Assembly (NCBI RefSeq): GCF_024693525.1
Contig: NZ_JAILKR010000123.1
Coordinates: 1 to 60,792, forward strand
From: Selenomonas sp.
GTDB lineage: Bacteria; Bacillota_C; Negativicutes; Selenomonadales; Selenomonadaceae
Direction of reading: 5' to 3'
Length of the DNA: 60,792 nt
The translations under genes and the position numbers were made by a program. Below, in pieces: positions 44,512-53,612 of the stretch. A model generated the notes under the pieces. That model searched no databases. It saw only the letters and a program-made list of their open reading frames with translations, and was not told where the DNA came from. How positions within the stretch are numbered: position 1 is the stretch's first letter; every line of letters starts with the position of its first letter.

Positions 44512-46223
44512 GAGCAAGTAATTTATATGCACCAACACTTCGCAATACGCCGGCTGAGGCCGAGATTGTCAGCCATCAGCTGATGTACCGGGCGGGGATG
44601 ATCCGCAAGGTTGCCGGTGGTATGTACACTTTCCTGCCCTTGGGCTGGCGGGTTATCCGCAAAATTGAGGAAATCATCCGTGAGGAGATGGATGAAGCTG
44701 GCGGTCAGGAAGTAGCTATGCCGATTCTGCAGCCTTCGGAGCTTTGGGAAGAAAGTGGCCGTTGGGCTGCCTATGGCGATGAGATGATGCGCATCAAGGA
44801 CCGCCATGGCCGTAATTTTTGCCTTGGCCCGACTCATGAGGAAATGATTACCGACCTCGTCCGGGATGAGGTCAGCAGTTATAAACAGCTGCCGCTGCTG
44901 CTCTATCAGATTCAGGATAAATTCCGCGATGAACGCCGTCCGCGTTTTGGTCTTATGCGCAGCCGCGAATTTATCATGAAGGATTTGTATTCTTTTGATA
45001 AGGACGTAGAGGGCATGAATGTGTCCTATCAGAAGATGTACGATGCCTATACGAACATCTACAACCGCATGGGACTCAAATTCCGTCCGGTTGAAGCCGA
45101 TAACGGTGCTATCGGTGGTGGTCATTCCCATGAATTTACCGTATTGGCTGAGGCGGGTGAGTCCAACATTGCCTACTGTACGAAGTGCGATTATGCCGCC
45201 AGTGATGAAAAGGCTGAACTGGCTCCGATTGAGGCCGCTTCTGAGGAAGCGTTGGCGCTGGAAAAAGTTGAAACTCCGGCAGCTGCTACCATCGAGAGTG
45301 TAGCGGAGTATTTAAATGTTCCGGTGGAGAAAACCATCAAGGCCGTAGCCTATCAGACGGATACGGACCAGCTGGTATTGGCTTTTGTTCGCGGTGACCA
45401 TGAAGTCAACGAAGTTAAGGTCATCAATCAGGTGGAAGGTGCGCTGGAACTCCGGATGGCTGAGGACGAAGCCATCGAGGCTGTGGGCGGATGCCCGGGC
45501 TTCATGAGCCCCATTGGGATCAAAGAAGGCACGTTGATTCTGGTGGACCCGACCGTCATGAACATGTACAATGCAGTGGCTGGTGCTAATGAAGCGGATT
45601 ATCACTACAAGAATGTAAATCCGAAGCGGGATTTCACGCAGCAGAGCCTAGTGGTTACGGATTTGCGCATGGTCAAAGAAGGCGACCTGTGCCCGCGCTG
45701 CGGAGCCCCGATGACGATGACTCGTGGTATCGAAGCTGGCCAGGTATTTACGCTAGGAACGAAGTATTCCCAAGCAATGGGGGCAACTTTCTTGGACGAG
45801 CAGGGGAAATCCCAGCCCCTCTACATGGGTTGCTATGGTATAGGCGTTGGCCGTACCATGGCTGCGGCAATCGAGCAGAACAACGATGAGCAGGGCATCA
45901 TTTGGCCAAGAGCCATTGCTCCCTTTGAAGTGGTTGTCGTTGCCGTCAATGCGAAAAAAGATGACCAGCTGGCCTATGCCGAAGAAATCTATGCAGAATG
46001 CCGCAAAGCTGGCATGGATACGCTGCTCGATGACCGCAAAGAGCGCGCTGGCGTCAAATTCAAAGACTGCGATTTGATTGGCTACCCGGTGCGGGTAGTG
46101 GTTGGTCCGAAGGCTGTGGAAGAAGGCTTGATTGAGGTCAAGGTACGTAAGACCGGGGAAGTATTTACCTTCAGCCGGGAAGAGTATCTGGCAAAAGTTC
46201 AGGAACTTTTGCAGACCCTTTAA
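44508..46223 (+). CDS. proS: Prolyl-tRNA synthetase
   Basis: A 571-residue bacterial-type ProRS (class II). Motif 1 surrounds [17 protein letters not shown], motif 2 is [21 protein letters not shown], and motif 3 is [13 protein letters not shown]. The YbaK-like editing insertion (about 230-395), which clears Ala-tRNA-Pro, is present. The C-terminal anticodon-binding domain starts near 470. It overlaps ispG by ATGA and ends the long isoprenoid/lipid operon at a terminator. Confidence 0.97.
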   Translation: MRASNLYAPTLRNTPAEAEIVSHQLMYRAGMIRKVAGGMYTFLPLGWRVIRKIEEIIREEMDEAGGQEVAMPILQPSELWEESGRWAAYGDEMMRIKDRHGRNFCLGPTHEEMITDLVRDEVSSYKQLPLLLYQIQDKFRDERRPRFGLMRSREFIMKDLYSFDKDVEGMNVSYQKMYDAYTNIYNRMGLKFRPVEADNGAIGGGHSHEFTVLAEAGESNIAYCTKCDYAASDEKAELAPIEAASEEALALEKVETPAAATIESVAEYLNVPVEKTIKAVAYQTDTDQLVLAFVRGDHEVNEVKVINQVEGALELRMAEDEAIEAVGGCPGFMSPIGIKEGTLILVDPTVMNMYNAVAGANEADYHYKNVNPKRDFTQQSLVVTDLRMVKEGDLCPRCGAPMTMTRGIEAGQVFTLGTKYSQAMGATFLDEQGKSQPLYMGCYGIGVGRTMAAAIEQNNDEQGIIWPRAIAPFEVVVVAVNAKKDDQLAYAEEIYAECRKAGMDTLLDDRKERAGVKFKDCDLIGYPVRVVVGPKAVEEGLIEVKVRKTGEVFTFSREEYLAKVQELLQTL

Positions 46224-46240
46224 GGTTATACGGGCATATA

Positions 46241-46270
46241 AAAAAGCTCCATCGTAAGATGGAGCTTTTT
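46241..46270. terminator. Bidirectional terminator between proS and the DUF1858 gene
   Basis: Perfect 13-base arms AAAAAGCTCCATC/GATGGAGCTTTTT around GTAA. The A and T runs on both flanks allow termination of both converging genes. Confidence 0.95.
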
Positions 46271-46283
46271 GTGCTATGAATGA

Positions 46284-46487
46284 TTATTCAGCAGAGCCGA
46301 CTGCCTCGTTGAGACCTTCAACCAGAGCGTCAACATCGATGCCATGAGCCATAGCACCCTGCTCGATGTTTTCGAAATGAGCGGCAGCGCAGCCAAGGCA
46401 GCCCATACCAGCGTTAACGAATACATCAACCGTGTCCGGATACTTCTGAACAACTTCGAGAATGCTCATGTCTTTGGTAATTGCCAT
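46284..46487 (-). CDS. DUF1858 small redox-type protein
   Basis: A 67-residue protein of the DUF1858 / hybrid-cluster-associated disulphide type: MAITKDMSILEVVQKYPDTV followed by the redox-like GCLGCAAAH (CxxC) and an acidic C-terminus. Such proteins may bind a metal or cluster or cycle a disulphide; the role is unknown. On the reverse strand GGAGG lies about nine bases before the ATG. It is transcribed alone, converging on proS, with its own promoter and a hairpin in the leader. Confidence 0.88.
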   Translation of the reverse strand: MAITKDMSILEVVQKYPDTVDVFVNAGMGCLGCAAAHFENIEQGAMAHGIDVDALVEGLNEAVGSAE

Positions 46488-46516
46488 AATATATAACCTC
46501 CTATATATAGCCTAGT

Positions 46517-46536
46517 AAAAACCCATCAAGGATGGG
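46517..46536 (-). terminator. Attenuator-like hairpin in the leader of the DUF1858 gene
   Basis: On the reverse strand CCCATC-CTT-GATGGG (46522-46536) is followed directly by five T residues (46517-46521). It lies between the predicted promoter and the start codon, so it could end transcription early. Confidence 0.5.
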
Positions 46537-46553
46537 AAATTTCCATTACCCGA

Positions 46554-46583
46554 ATTATAGCACAGATGGGTTCGGCGATACAA
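46554..46583 (-). promoter_or_regulatory. Predicted promoter of the DUF1858 gene
   Basis: On the reverse strand TTGTAT (46578-46583), an 18-base spacer and a perfect TATAAT (46554-46559). The leader to the ATG is about 60 bases. Confidence 0.6.
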
Positions 46584-46683
46584 GGAATAATGAACCACAT
46601 TCATCAAAAAATCGAAAGGGGACTGGAATTTTCTTTTGAATCGGGTTAAAATGAATAGGACTTTGAAAGTGAGGAATCGAAAG

Positions 46684-47517
46684 ATGTCGTTGGAACATAG
46701 AAGAAAAATTCCTGGAAAATGGTGGCTGCGGGCGGTGGCAATCTTGCTTTTGCTGCTGGTTCCCGTGTTGATATCCGGCCAGAAGCCGATGACGGCGACC
46801 ATGGTGGCAGACAGTGAGACGGGCACCAAGGTGATGGTGCTGAATTATCACAAAATCGATAACACCTTCATATCGCTGGCCGTTCGCCCCGATGACTTTG
46901 ACGAGCAGATGCGTTACCTACGGGATAATGGCTATCATACGATTTCCCCGGATGAACTGTATGACAGCATTGCGGGGAATGGGGAATTGCCGGAAAATCC
47001 GGTATTGATTACTTTTGATGATGGCTATGAAGATAATTACACCAATGCGTACCCCATTTTGAAGAAATATGGCTTTAAGGCAACGATTTTTGTGATAACC
47101 AGCTTCCTAGGAAAGGATAAGAATTATTTGACATGGGATCAGGCCCGGGAGATGGATGCCCATGGCATCAGCATCGAATCCCATACCGTTGACCACAAAT
47201 CCATGACGGACCTTACGGATGAACAGCTTCGTATGGAGTTGGTCGACTCCAAGAAGAAGGCCGAAAAGGAGCTGGGCCATTCGGTAGATTATATGGCTTA
47301 TCCCACGGGCACCTATAACCTTCACATCGCGGAGATGGTGAAGGAAGCAGGCTATAAAGCGGCCTTTACCATCAAATATGGAAATGTGGATAAAGCCAGC
47401 AATATCTATGCATTGGAGCGTGTGCCGATATTCCATACCGAAGATACGCGCAAGGATTTTCTGGAGCGCATCCGTTATACCCCCATATTTGAACGCTTTG
47501 GCTGGACCAAAAATTAA
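46684..47517 (+). CDS. Polysaccharide deacetylase (NodB domain), membrane-anchored
   Basis: A 277-residue protein with an N-terminal basic stretch and one hydrophobic helix (about 13-30), acting as an anchor or uncleaved signal. The NodB domain follows, with motif 1 ITFDDGYEDN (catalytic base and metal Asp) and motif 2 HTVDHKSM (the two metal His). Family members remove acetyl groups from peptidoglycan, chitin-like polymers or PNAG; the substrate here is unknown. ATG 46684 is preferred (GAGGA upstream); in-frame ATGs at 46636 and 46651 would add a basic leader. It is monocistronic, with a terminator behind. Confidence 0.87.
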   Translation: MSLEHRRKIPGKWWLRAVAILLLLLVPVLISGQKPMTATMVADSETGTKVMVLNYHKIDNTFISLAVRPDDFDEQMRYLRDNGYHTISPDELYDSIAGNGELPENPVLITFDDGYEDNYTNAYPILKKYGFKATIFVITSFLGKDKNYLTWDQAREMDAHGISIESHTVDHKSMTDLTDEQLRMELVDSKKKAEKELGHSVDYMAYPTGTYNLHIAEMVKEAGYKAAFTIKYGNVDKASNIYALERVPIFHTEDTRKDFLERIRYTPIFERFGWTKN

Positions 47518-47530
47518 TAGAGATAGGAAA

Positions 47531-47580
47531 AAACCTGTGAATAAACAATGAGGACATCCGGTTTATTCACAGGTTTTTTT
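47531..47580 (+). terminator. Terminator after the deacetylase gene
   Basis: Perfect 16-base arms (47531-47546 and 47561-47576) around a 14-base loop, followed by a run of T residues to 47580. Confidence 0.93.
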
Positions 47581-47632
47581 GCATAATTGTGGAAAAATAT
47601 GTGGAAAAATTTCAGTGGCGACGAACTAGGAC

Positions 47633-47661
47633 TTGCAAAAGTGGCGGATTTTTGATATAAA
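47633..47661 (+). promoter_or_regulatory. Predicted mraZ/dcw promoter
   Basis: TTGCAA (47633-47638), a 17-base spacer and TATAAA (47656-47661). The start site would be near 47668, just upstream of the GTGG repeats. Confidence 0.7.
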
Positions 47662-47698
47662 TGAGAGAAGAAAAGTGGTGAATTGTGGGGGAAAGTGG
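47638..47698 (+). promoter_or_regulatory. Predicted MraZ operator (AAAGTGG / GTGG repeats)
   Basis: GTGG occurs at 47675, 47685 and 47695, exactly 10 bp apart. Two of these are in AAAGTGG boxes (47672-47678, 47692-47698), and another AAAGTGG lies at 47638-47644 next to the -35. MraZ represses its own operon by binding GTGG/TGGG-type repeats at about 10-bp spacing in other bacteria. This arrangement, just in front of mraZ, fits that directly. Confidence 0.8.
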
Positions 47699-47728
47699 TT
47701 TAAAAGACCAGAAAGGTGGTGAGGCAGA

Positions 47729-48166
47729 ATGTTCATGGGGGAATACGTACATTCCATCGATGCCAAAGGGCGTATCATTCTGCCGGCTGATTTCCGTCAG
47801 GAACTTGGCGTTACCTTTGTAATCACCCGTGGTCTCGATAACTGCTTATTCCTATATGGACAGCAGGCCTGGGAAGAATGGGCGGCGAAACTTCGCGCTC
47901 TGCCCATGGCGAAACCGGCTGCCCGTGCCCTCAATCGATTCTTCTTTGCTGGTGCTAGAACCCTGGAATGCGATAAGCAGGGCCGTTTTCTGGTTCCGGC
48001 TAATCTTCGTTCCCATGCGGGGATTGCCTTAAAGCAGGATGTCGTGCTTACCGGTGTCGATAATCGCATTGAAGTATGGAGTCAGGAGCAATGGCAGAAA
48101 TATAATGAAGAGGTGGAGCCGGATGTGACGGCGATTGCCGATTCCCTTTCGGAATTGGGAATATAA
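47729..48166 (+). CDS. mraZ: Transcriptional regulator MraZ
   Basis: A 145-residue MraZ with two AbrB-like SpoVT swapped-hairpin repeats. The first begins MFMGEYVHSIDAKGRIILPA and the second ECDKQGRFLVPANLRSHAGI; both carry the D-x-K/Q-GR DNA-binding pattern. MraZ forms ring-shaped oligomers and represses the dcw operon, here presumably through the GTGG repeats upstream. The SD is GGTGGTGAGG. Confidence 0.97.
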   Translation: MFMGEYVHSIDAKGRIILPADFRQELGVTFVITRGLDNCLFLYGQQAWEEWAAKLRALPMAKPAARALNRFFFAGARTLECDKQGRFLVPANLRSHAGIALKQDVVLTGVDNRIEVWSQEQWQKYNEEVEPDVTAIADSLSELGI

Positions 48167-48208
48167 CCCATTTTTCATGAAGTTAGAGAAAAGTCAGGAG
48201 CAGGAAAC

Positions 48209-49171
48209 ATGGAGTTTCATCATATCAGCGTGATGCTGGAGGAGACGGTAAAAGGTCTCGTGACAAATAAAAAGGGAACTTATGTGGATTGTACCCTGGG
48301 TGGAGCTGGTCATTCCCGCAGGATTACGGAATTGTTGGAACCGGAGGGGCGTCTCATTGGTATTGATCAGGACGAAGAGGCCATTGCGGCGGCAACAGAA
48401 CGGTTGAAGGATGCGCCCTGTCAGGTGGATATTGTTCATAGCAACTTCCGCAATCTGGAGTCGATTCTTGAGGAAGAGAATGCTCCACTGGTGGATGGTG
48501 TGGTGTTCGACCTTGGTGTTTCGTCCCATCAGATTGATACGGCGGAGCGTGGGTTTTCGTATATGCAGGATGCGCCTCTTGATATGCGCATGGACCCGGA
48601 AGCAGGATTTTCGGCTTACGATGTGGTCAATACCTATAGTGAGAAAGATCTGGACCGCATTTTCCATGATTACGGTGAGGAACGCTGGGGACGCCGCATC
48701 GCGCAGTTTATCGTCAAGGAGCGGGCGGCAAAACCGGTTGAGACGACTGGAGAGCTGGTGGATATCATCTGCAAGGCCGTGCCGAAAGCGGTTCGTCAAG
48801 CGGCAAACGGTCATCCGGCCAAGCGCATCTTTCAGGCCATTCGCATTGAAGTTAACGATGAACTGGGCATTTTGGAGAATGCCTTCCGCACGGCCGTCAA
48901 GCATTTGAAGCCTGGGGGGCGTATTGCCATCATCACCTTCCATTCCCTGGAAGATCGCATTGCCAAGACGACCTTGAAGGAAATGGCCCGTGGCTGCATT
49001 TGCCCGCCAGAGCTTCCCGTCTGCATGTGCAACCATAAGCCAGAAATTCGCATGATTGGCAAGCCAATCCAGGCAACCAGTGAGGAATTGGCCAACAATT
49101 CCCGTTCGAAGAGCGCTAAGCTAAGAATCGCAGAGAAATTACCGCAACAAGAGAAAGGAGGGGATCGCTGA
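48209..49171 (+). CDS. rsmH: 16S rRNA m4C1402 methyltransferase RsmH (MraW)
   Basis: A 320-residue RsmH with [13 protein letters not shown] at the start, the SAM site [24 protein letters not shown] and TFHSLEDRI, then the C-terminal [13 protein letters not shown]. It methylates N4 of C1402 in the ribosomal decoding centre. AGGAG lies 11-15 bases upstream of the ATG. The stop overlaps ftsL by one base. Confidence 0.97.
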   Translation: MEFHHISVMLEETVKGLVTNKKGTYVDCTLGGAGHSRRITELLEPEGRLIGIDQDEEAIAAATERLKDAPCQVDIVHSNFRNLESILEEENAPLVDGVVFDLGVSSHQIDTAERGFSYMQDAPLDMRMDPEAGFSAYDVVNTYSEKDLDRIFHDYGEERWGRRIAQFIVKERAAKPVETTGELVDIICKAVPKAVRQAANGHPAKRIFQAIRIEVNDELGILENAFRTAVKHLKPGGRIAIITFHSLEDRIAKTTLKEMARGCICPPELPVCMCNHKPEIRMIGKPIQATSEELANNSRSKSAKLRIAEKLPQQEKGGDR

Positions 49172-49545
49172 TGCTCGCAAGACAGGAAGAAGAACAGGTA
49201 GAAGAAGTGCTTTCGGTGGAGGAAGAAAACAGACGGTTAAGACAAGCACCAAAGGAGCCGCTTTTTAAGACGGTTTTGGATACGAGTACCCGATCCCACT
49301 GCCAAATCCTTTTTTTGACGATGGCAGTTCTGGCCATGCTGGTTACGGTGGGCAGCGGTGTCAGTGCAAGCCGTGGCTATGCACTGGTGGCTGTGCAGCA
49401 GAAGGCTGATGCGTTGGAGCAGGAGAATGAACGCTTGAAGATTGATATTGCGAAGCTCAAATCGCCGGAACGCATCAAAAATATTGCCCAAGACCAGCTG
49501 GGGATGGAAGTTCCTAAGCATACGTATTTCAGTCAGGAAAAGTAA
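49171..49545 (+). CDS. ftsL: Cell division protein FtsL
   Basis: A 124-residue bitopic protein with an acidic/basic cytoplasmic tail, one membrane helix at about 46-65, and a periplasmic leucine-zipper coiled coil (ADALEQENERLKIDIAKLKS) ending in the septum-protein tail ERIKNIAQDQLGME. FtsL forms a trimer with FtsQ (DivIB) and FtsB (DivIC) that activates septal synthesis by FtsW-FtsI. The expected ftsI is not next; a hairpin and murE follow. Confidence 0.88.
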   Translation: MLARQEEEQVEEVLSVEEENRRLRQAPKEPLFKTVLDTSTRSHCQILFLTMAVLAMLVTVGSGVSASRGYALVAVQQKADALEQENERLKIDIAKLKSPERIKNIAQDQLGMEVPKHTYFSQEK

Positions 49546-49577
49546 ATACCTGGCCGCATAACAGGCGGCTGTCAAGA

Positions 49578-49611
49578 AAAGAGGCTGTCATGCAACGTGA
49601 ACAGCTTCTTT
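49578..49611 (+). terminator. Possible partial terminator between ftsL and murE
   Basis: AAAGAGGCTGT (49578-49588) and ACAGCTTCTTT (49601-49611) pair with one mismatch-type G-T, but no T run follows the stem. A perfect TATAAT stands at 49661-49666 with no clear -35, so murE may have a second promoter. Confidence 0.4.
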
Positions 49612-49714
49612 CGCGTTTATACAGAAAGAAAAAATACTACTATTTTTTATCCAGACGGTTTATAATAGTGTACGGTCCGCAATTATGAGTGGCGGAATCT
49701 GAGGAGGAAAATCG

Positions 49715-51211
49715 ATGAAAACTATCAATCAGCTGGCAGAGCTCGTTAAGGGCGCTGAAGTTATTGGCAATAAAGAAACGGTTATCACGGGGATTGAACA
49801 CGATTCCCGCAAGGTCGAAAAGGGAACGCTTTTCGTTTGCATTCCGGGCATCCACGTGGATGGCCACCAATTTATTCCCCAGGCAGTGGCTGCCGGTGCT
49901 GCGGCCATCCTCACGACGCGGGCAGAGGTAGAGGTGCCAGAGGGCATCGCCGTGCTTTTGGTCAAAGACCTTACGGCAGCCTTGGATACGATTGTGCCCT
50001 TTTTCCATGATTATCCGGCTCGCAGCATGCGGGTTATTGGTATAACCGGTACCAATGGCAAGACTACCACCAGCTATATCACCCGAGCTATCCTGCGTGA
50101 AGCTGGCTATAAAGTAGGTCTCATCGGAACCATCCAGATTATGATGGAAGATGAAGTATTCCCGATTCACAATACGACGCCGGATGTAGTGGAACTTCAG
50201 CATACTTTGGCCATCATGCGTGATAAGGGAATGGACTATGTGGTTATGGAAGTATCTTCCCATGCACTGGACCAGAACCGTGTGGCGGGGATTGAATTCG
50301 ATACGGCTGTCTTTACGAACCTTACCCAGGATCATTTGGATTATCATAAAACCTTGGAAAACTATATGTTGGCAAAGGCCAAATTGTTTGAAGCGGTATC
50401 AAGGGAGGGCGTCAAACAGGGCAAGACCGCTGTGGTCAATGTCGACGATGAAGCAGGCAAGACGATGCTAGAGCATGCATCCTGCCGCCATCTGACCTAT
50501 GCGATTAATGGCGAAGCAGATTTGCGGGCTACGGATGTCGATGTCCTGGCTAGTGGTGCTAACTTCACGCTGAATCATGAATCCTTTGGCAAGATGGTTC
50601 TCAAGCTACATATTACGGGTATTTTCAACGTCTACAACGTCATGTCGGCTGTGGGCGCTGCTCTGGCGGAAAACATCAAACCGGAAATCATTGAAAAGGT
50701 TTTGCAGGGCTTTACCAGTGTACCGGGACGCTTTGAACTGGTAAAAGCAGGTCAGGATTTTTCCATTATCGTTGACTATGCCCATACGCCGGATGGCGTG
50801 GAAAATGTGCTTCGCACAGCGCGGCAGATTGCCAAGAAGAAAATCATTGCTGTCTTTGGCTGCGGTGGCGACCGCGACCGCACCAAGCGCCCGATTATGG
50901 GGCGTTTGGCAGCCCAGCTGGCTGATGTGGTCATTGCCACGTCGGATAATCCCCGTTCGGAGGATCCGGAATTTATCTTGAGTGAAGTAGAAGCCGGTGT
51001 GAAAGAAGCGATTGGCAGCAAGCACCATGAGAAGATTACGGATCGCCGTGAGGCTATTTTCCGGGCAGTGGAATTGGCTGAAACCGACGATATTGTCATT
51101 ATCTTAGGCAAGGGCCACGAAAACTACCAGATTTTGAAGGATGAAACCATTCACTTTGACGACAAGGAAGTGGCGAAAGAGGCAGTTGCTGCCCACAAGG
51201 AGGGAAACTGA
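49715..51211 (+). CDS. murE: UDP-MurNAc-tripeptide synthetase MurE (meso-DAP type)
   Basis: A 498-residue Mur ligase. The P-loop is ITGTNGKTTTSY (about 110-121). The amino-acid selectivity motif is DNPR at residues 411-414, the pattern of meso-diaminopimelate-adding enzymes rather than lysine-adding ones. It makes UDP-MurNAc-L-Ala-D-Glu-meso-DAP. Its presence argues for a DAP-type peptidoglycan. The SD AGGAGG precedes ATG 49715, and murF starts within the stop codon. Confidence 0.96.
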   Translation: MKTINQLAELVKGAEVIGNKETVITGIEHDSRKVEKGTLFVCIPGIHVDGHQFIPQAVAAGAAAILTTRAEVEVPEGIAVLLVKDLTAALDTIVPFFHDYPARSMRVIGITGTNGKTTTSYITRAILREAGYKVGLIGTIQIMMEDEVFPIHNTTPDVVELQHTLAIMRDKGMDYVVMEVSSHALDQNRVAGIEFDTAVFTNLTQDHLDYHKTLENYMLAKAKLFEAVSREGVKQGKTAVVNVDDEAGKTMLEHASCRHLTYAINGEADLRATDVDVLASGANFTLNHESFGKMVLKLHITGIFNVYNVMSAVGAALAENIKPEIIEKVLQGFTSVPGRFELVKAGQDFSIIVDYAHTPDGVENVLRTARQIAKKKIIAVFGCGGDRDRTKRPIMGRLAAQLADVVIATSDNPRSEDPEFILSEVEAGVKEAIGSKHHEKITDRREAIFRAVELAETDDIVIILGKGHENYQILKDETIHFDDKEVAKEAVAAHKEGN

Positions 51212-52584
51212 TGCCAGCATTTAATCTTGAGGAAGTACAGGCGATTACGAAGGCTTCCGTGTATGCCAAAGAGAAAGAAAATTTCTGCGACCTGGTCAGT
51301 GATACCCGCAAGATTTCGGAAGGCGTCCTTTTCCTGGCTTTTAAGGGTGAGCGCTTCAATGGCGAAGATTTTGCTGCCGAAGCATTGGAAAAAGGGGCTG
51401 CTGGCGTAATGGTAAGCCGTGATTGCGCGCCGGAGATTTTGGCGGCTTGCAGGGGGACGGTTTTACAGGTGGAGGATACGCTGACAGCGTATCAGCAGTT
51501 GGCCCATGCTTGGCGCATGCGCTTTGCGAACTTGCCGGTGATTGCTATTACCGGTTCTAATGGAAAAACCACCACCAAGGACCTTACGGCAGCGGTACTG
51601 TCTGCCCGTGGTTCGGTGCTCAAGACTCAGGCAAATTTCAACAATGAAATCGGATTGCCGATGACCCTTTTGGGAATCCGGGAGGATCACACGGCTGCCG
51701 TGGTGGAAATCGGCATGAGAGGGTTCCACCAGATTGAGGCGATGGCCCCCATTGCAAAGCCGCAGATTGGTATTGTGACCAATGTCGGCGAGACCCATAT
51801 GGAGCTTTTGGGCTCCTTGGAGAACATTGCCAAGGCAAAGGCAGAGCTGGTAGAAGCAATTCCGGCTGGGGGGACGGTTATCCTCAACGCGGACAATAAA
51901 TACGTGGCCGGCATGCGGGACAAGGCCAAGGCTGGCGTGCACGTCCTGACCTTCGGCCTAGAGCAGGAGGCCGATGTGCGCGGTGATGCCATTGAGACGG
52001 AAGGGCAGACGACGCGATTTTCCGTAACGTATCAGCAGGAACGCCACGAATATACCATTGCCATGGTGGGGCGTCACAATGTCTACAATGCCCTGGCGGC
52101 TATTGCCGCAGGCTTTGCTTTAGGGCTCACGGCGGCGGAAATCAGTCAAGGACTGCAGCATCTTGAAGCGACGAAGATGCGCTTTGAGTGCCAGAAAGTT
52201 AAGGACTGGAATGTGGTGAACGATGCCTACAATGCCAGCCCTATGTCGATGACAGCAGCCATCAATACCCTTTCAGAATTGACGAAGGGCCGCAAGATTG
52301 CGGTAATGGGCGATATGTTAGAATTGGGCAGTGTATCGGTGGAAGCCCATCGCCGTGTGGGTGAGGAGCTGGCGGAGCATCATTTTGCTGCTGTCATCAC
52401 CCGTGGTGAGATGGGAAATCACATTGCCGATGGAGCCGAAGCTGGCGGGATTGCACCTGTATATCGCTGCACTTCCCATGAAGAAGCTGCCCAGCGGCTT
52501 CACGAAATCCTGCAGCCGGACGATACGATTTTATTCAAGGGCTCCCGCGGGATGCAGATGGAAAAAATTATCGACCTGCTTTAA
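51211..52584 (+). CDS. murF: UDP-MurNAc-tripeptide-D-Ala-D-Ala ligase MurF
   Basis: A 457-residue Mur ligase with the P-loop ITGSNGKTTTKDL (about 111-123), NFNNEIGLPMTLL and NDAYNASPMSMTAA. It adds D-Ala-D-Ala, made by the Ddl encoded 5 kb downstream, to complete the pentapeptide. It overlaps murE by one base (TGATG). Confidence 0.96.
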   Translation: MPAFNLEEVQAITKASVYAKEKENFCDLVSDTRKISEGVLFLAFKGERFNGEDFAAEALEKGAAGVMVSRDCAPEILAACRGTVLQVEDTLTAYQQLAHAWRMRFANLPVIAITGSNGKTTTKDLTAAVLSARGSVLKTQANFNNEIGLPMTLLGIREDHTAAVVEIGMRGFHQIEAMAPIAKPQIGIVTNVGETHMELLGSLENIAKAKAELVEAIPAGGTVILNADNKYVAGMRDKAKAGVHVLTFGLEQEADVRGDAIETEGQTTRFSVTYQQERHEYTIAMVGRHNVYNALAAIAAGFALGLTAAEISQGLQHLEATKMRFECQKVKDWNVVNDAYNASPMSMTAAINTLSELTKGRKIAVMGDMLELGSVSVEAHRRVGEELAEHHFAAVITRGEMGNHIADGAEAGGIAPVYRCTSHEEAAQRLHEILQPDDTILFKGSRGMQMEKIIDLL

Positions 52585-52614
52585 GGAAAATGAAATAGAA
52601 AGAGGAATCACAAA

Positions 52615-53568
52615 GTGGAAACGAGTTTACTCATTGCGGCAGTGGTAGCTGCTGGTTTTGTATTGGTGACGGGACCCTTCTTTATCCCCGAACTTCATAA
52701 ACTGAAATTTGGTCAGAGCATTCGTGAGGAAGGGCCAAAGAGCCATCAGGCGAAAAGTGGTACGCCAACCATGGGCGGAATCATGATTATTTTGGGAATT
52801 ACGATTGGCACGGTGGTGGCAGCACCGCTCTCCACGGAAATCCTGCTGGCGCTTTTCATCACCTTGGGCCATTTCGTACTTGGGTTTCTCGATGACTATA
52901 TCAAGGTGGTTAAGAAACGCAACCTGGGCCTTAAGGCCAAGCAGAAGATGCTAGGACAGATTATCATTGCGGTCGTTACGATGATTATCGGTACTCGCAT
53001 GCTGGGAATCGATACGAGCGTATGGCTGCCGATTGCCAACACTTCCATCAACATTGGAGCAGGATATTATTTCCTGTTACTCTTTGTTATGGTGGGGACC
53101 TCCAATGCCGTAAATCTTACCGATGGCCTCGATGGATTGGCTTCTGGTACGATGGCTATTGCTGCTAGTGTTTACGCGGTTATCTGTCTGAATATGGGGC
53201 ATAAGGAATTGGCGATTTTCTGCGTTGCGGTTGTAGCAGCCTGCCTGGCTTTTTTGCGATTCAATGCGCATCCGGCTAAAGTGTTCATGGGGGATACGGG
53301 TTCCCTGGCATTGGGCGGTGCTCTGGCAGCAGTCGGGATTTTGACACATACAGAAGTTTTGCTGGCTGTCGTCGGCTTGATTTTTGTCTGTGAGGCCCTT
53401 TCGGTTATCATCCAGGTTATCTCCTTCAAGTCTACGGGCAAGCGTGTGTTTCGCATGAGCCCCATTCATCATCACTTTGAACTGGGCGGATGGTCTGAGT
53501 GGAAGGTTGTATTCGTATTCTGGGCAGTAGGGCTCTTGGCAGGTATTGCGGGCCTTTGCATGCTGTAA
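52615..53568 (+). CDS. mraY: Phospho-MurNAc-pentapeptide translocase MraY
   Basis: A 317-residue integral membrane enzyme with about ten helices: KFGQSIREEGPKSHQAKSGTP followed by TMGGI, FLDDYIKVVKKRNLGL (DD catalytic pair), NLTDGLDGLASG, and FRMSPIHHHFELGG with the family HHH motif. It transfers phospho-MurNAc-pentapeptide to undecaprenyl phosphate, giving lipid I. The start is GTG at 52615 after AAAGAGGAATC. Confidence 0.97.
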   Translation: METSLLIAAVVAAGFVLVTGPFFIPELHKLKFGQSIREEGPKSHQAKSGTPTMGGIMIILGITIGTVVAAPLSTEILLALFITLGHFVLGFLDDYIKVVKKRNLGLKAKQKMLGQIIIAVVTMIIGTRMLGIDTSVWLPIANTSINIGAGYYFLLLFVMVGTSNAVNLTDGLDGLASGTMAIAASVYAVICLNMGHKELAIFCVAVVAACLAFLRFNAHPAKVFMGDTGSLALGGALAAVGILTHTEVLLAVVGLIFVCEALSVIIQVISFKSTGKRVFRMSPIHHHFELGGWSEWKVVFVFWAVGLLAGIAGLCML

Positions 53569-53612
53569 TTGTTCATTCGAGTTCATAAGAATTCATTGAG
53601 GGGGATTTCTTC

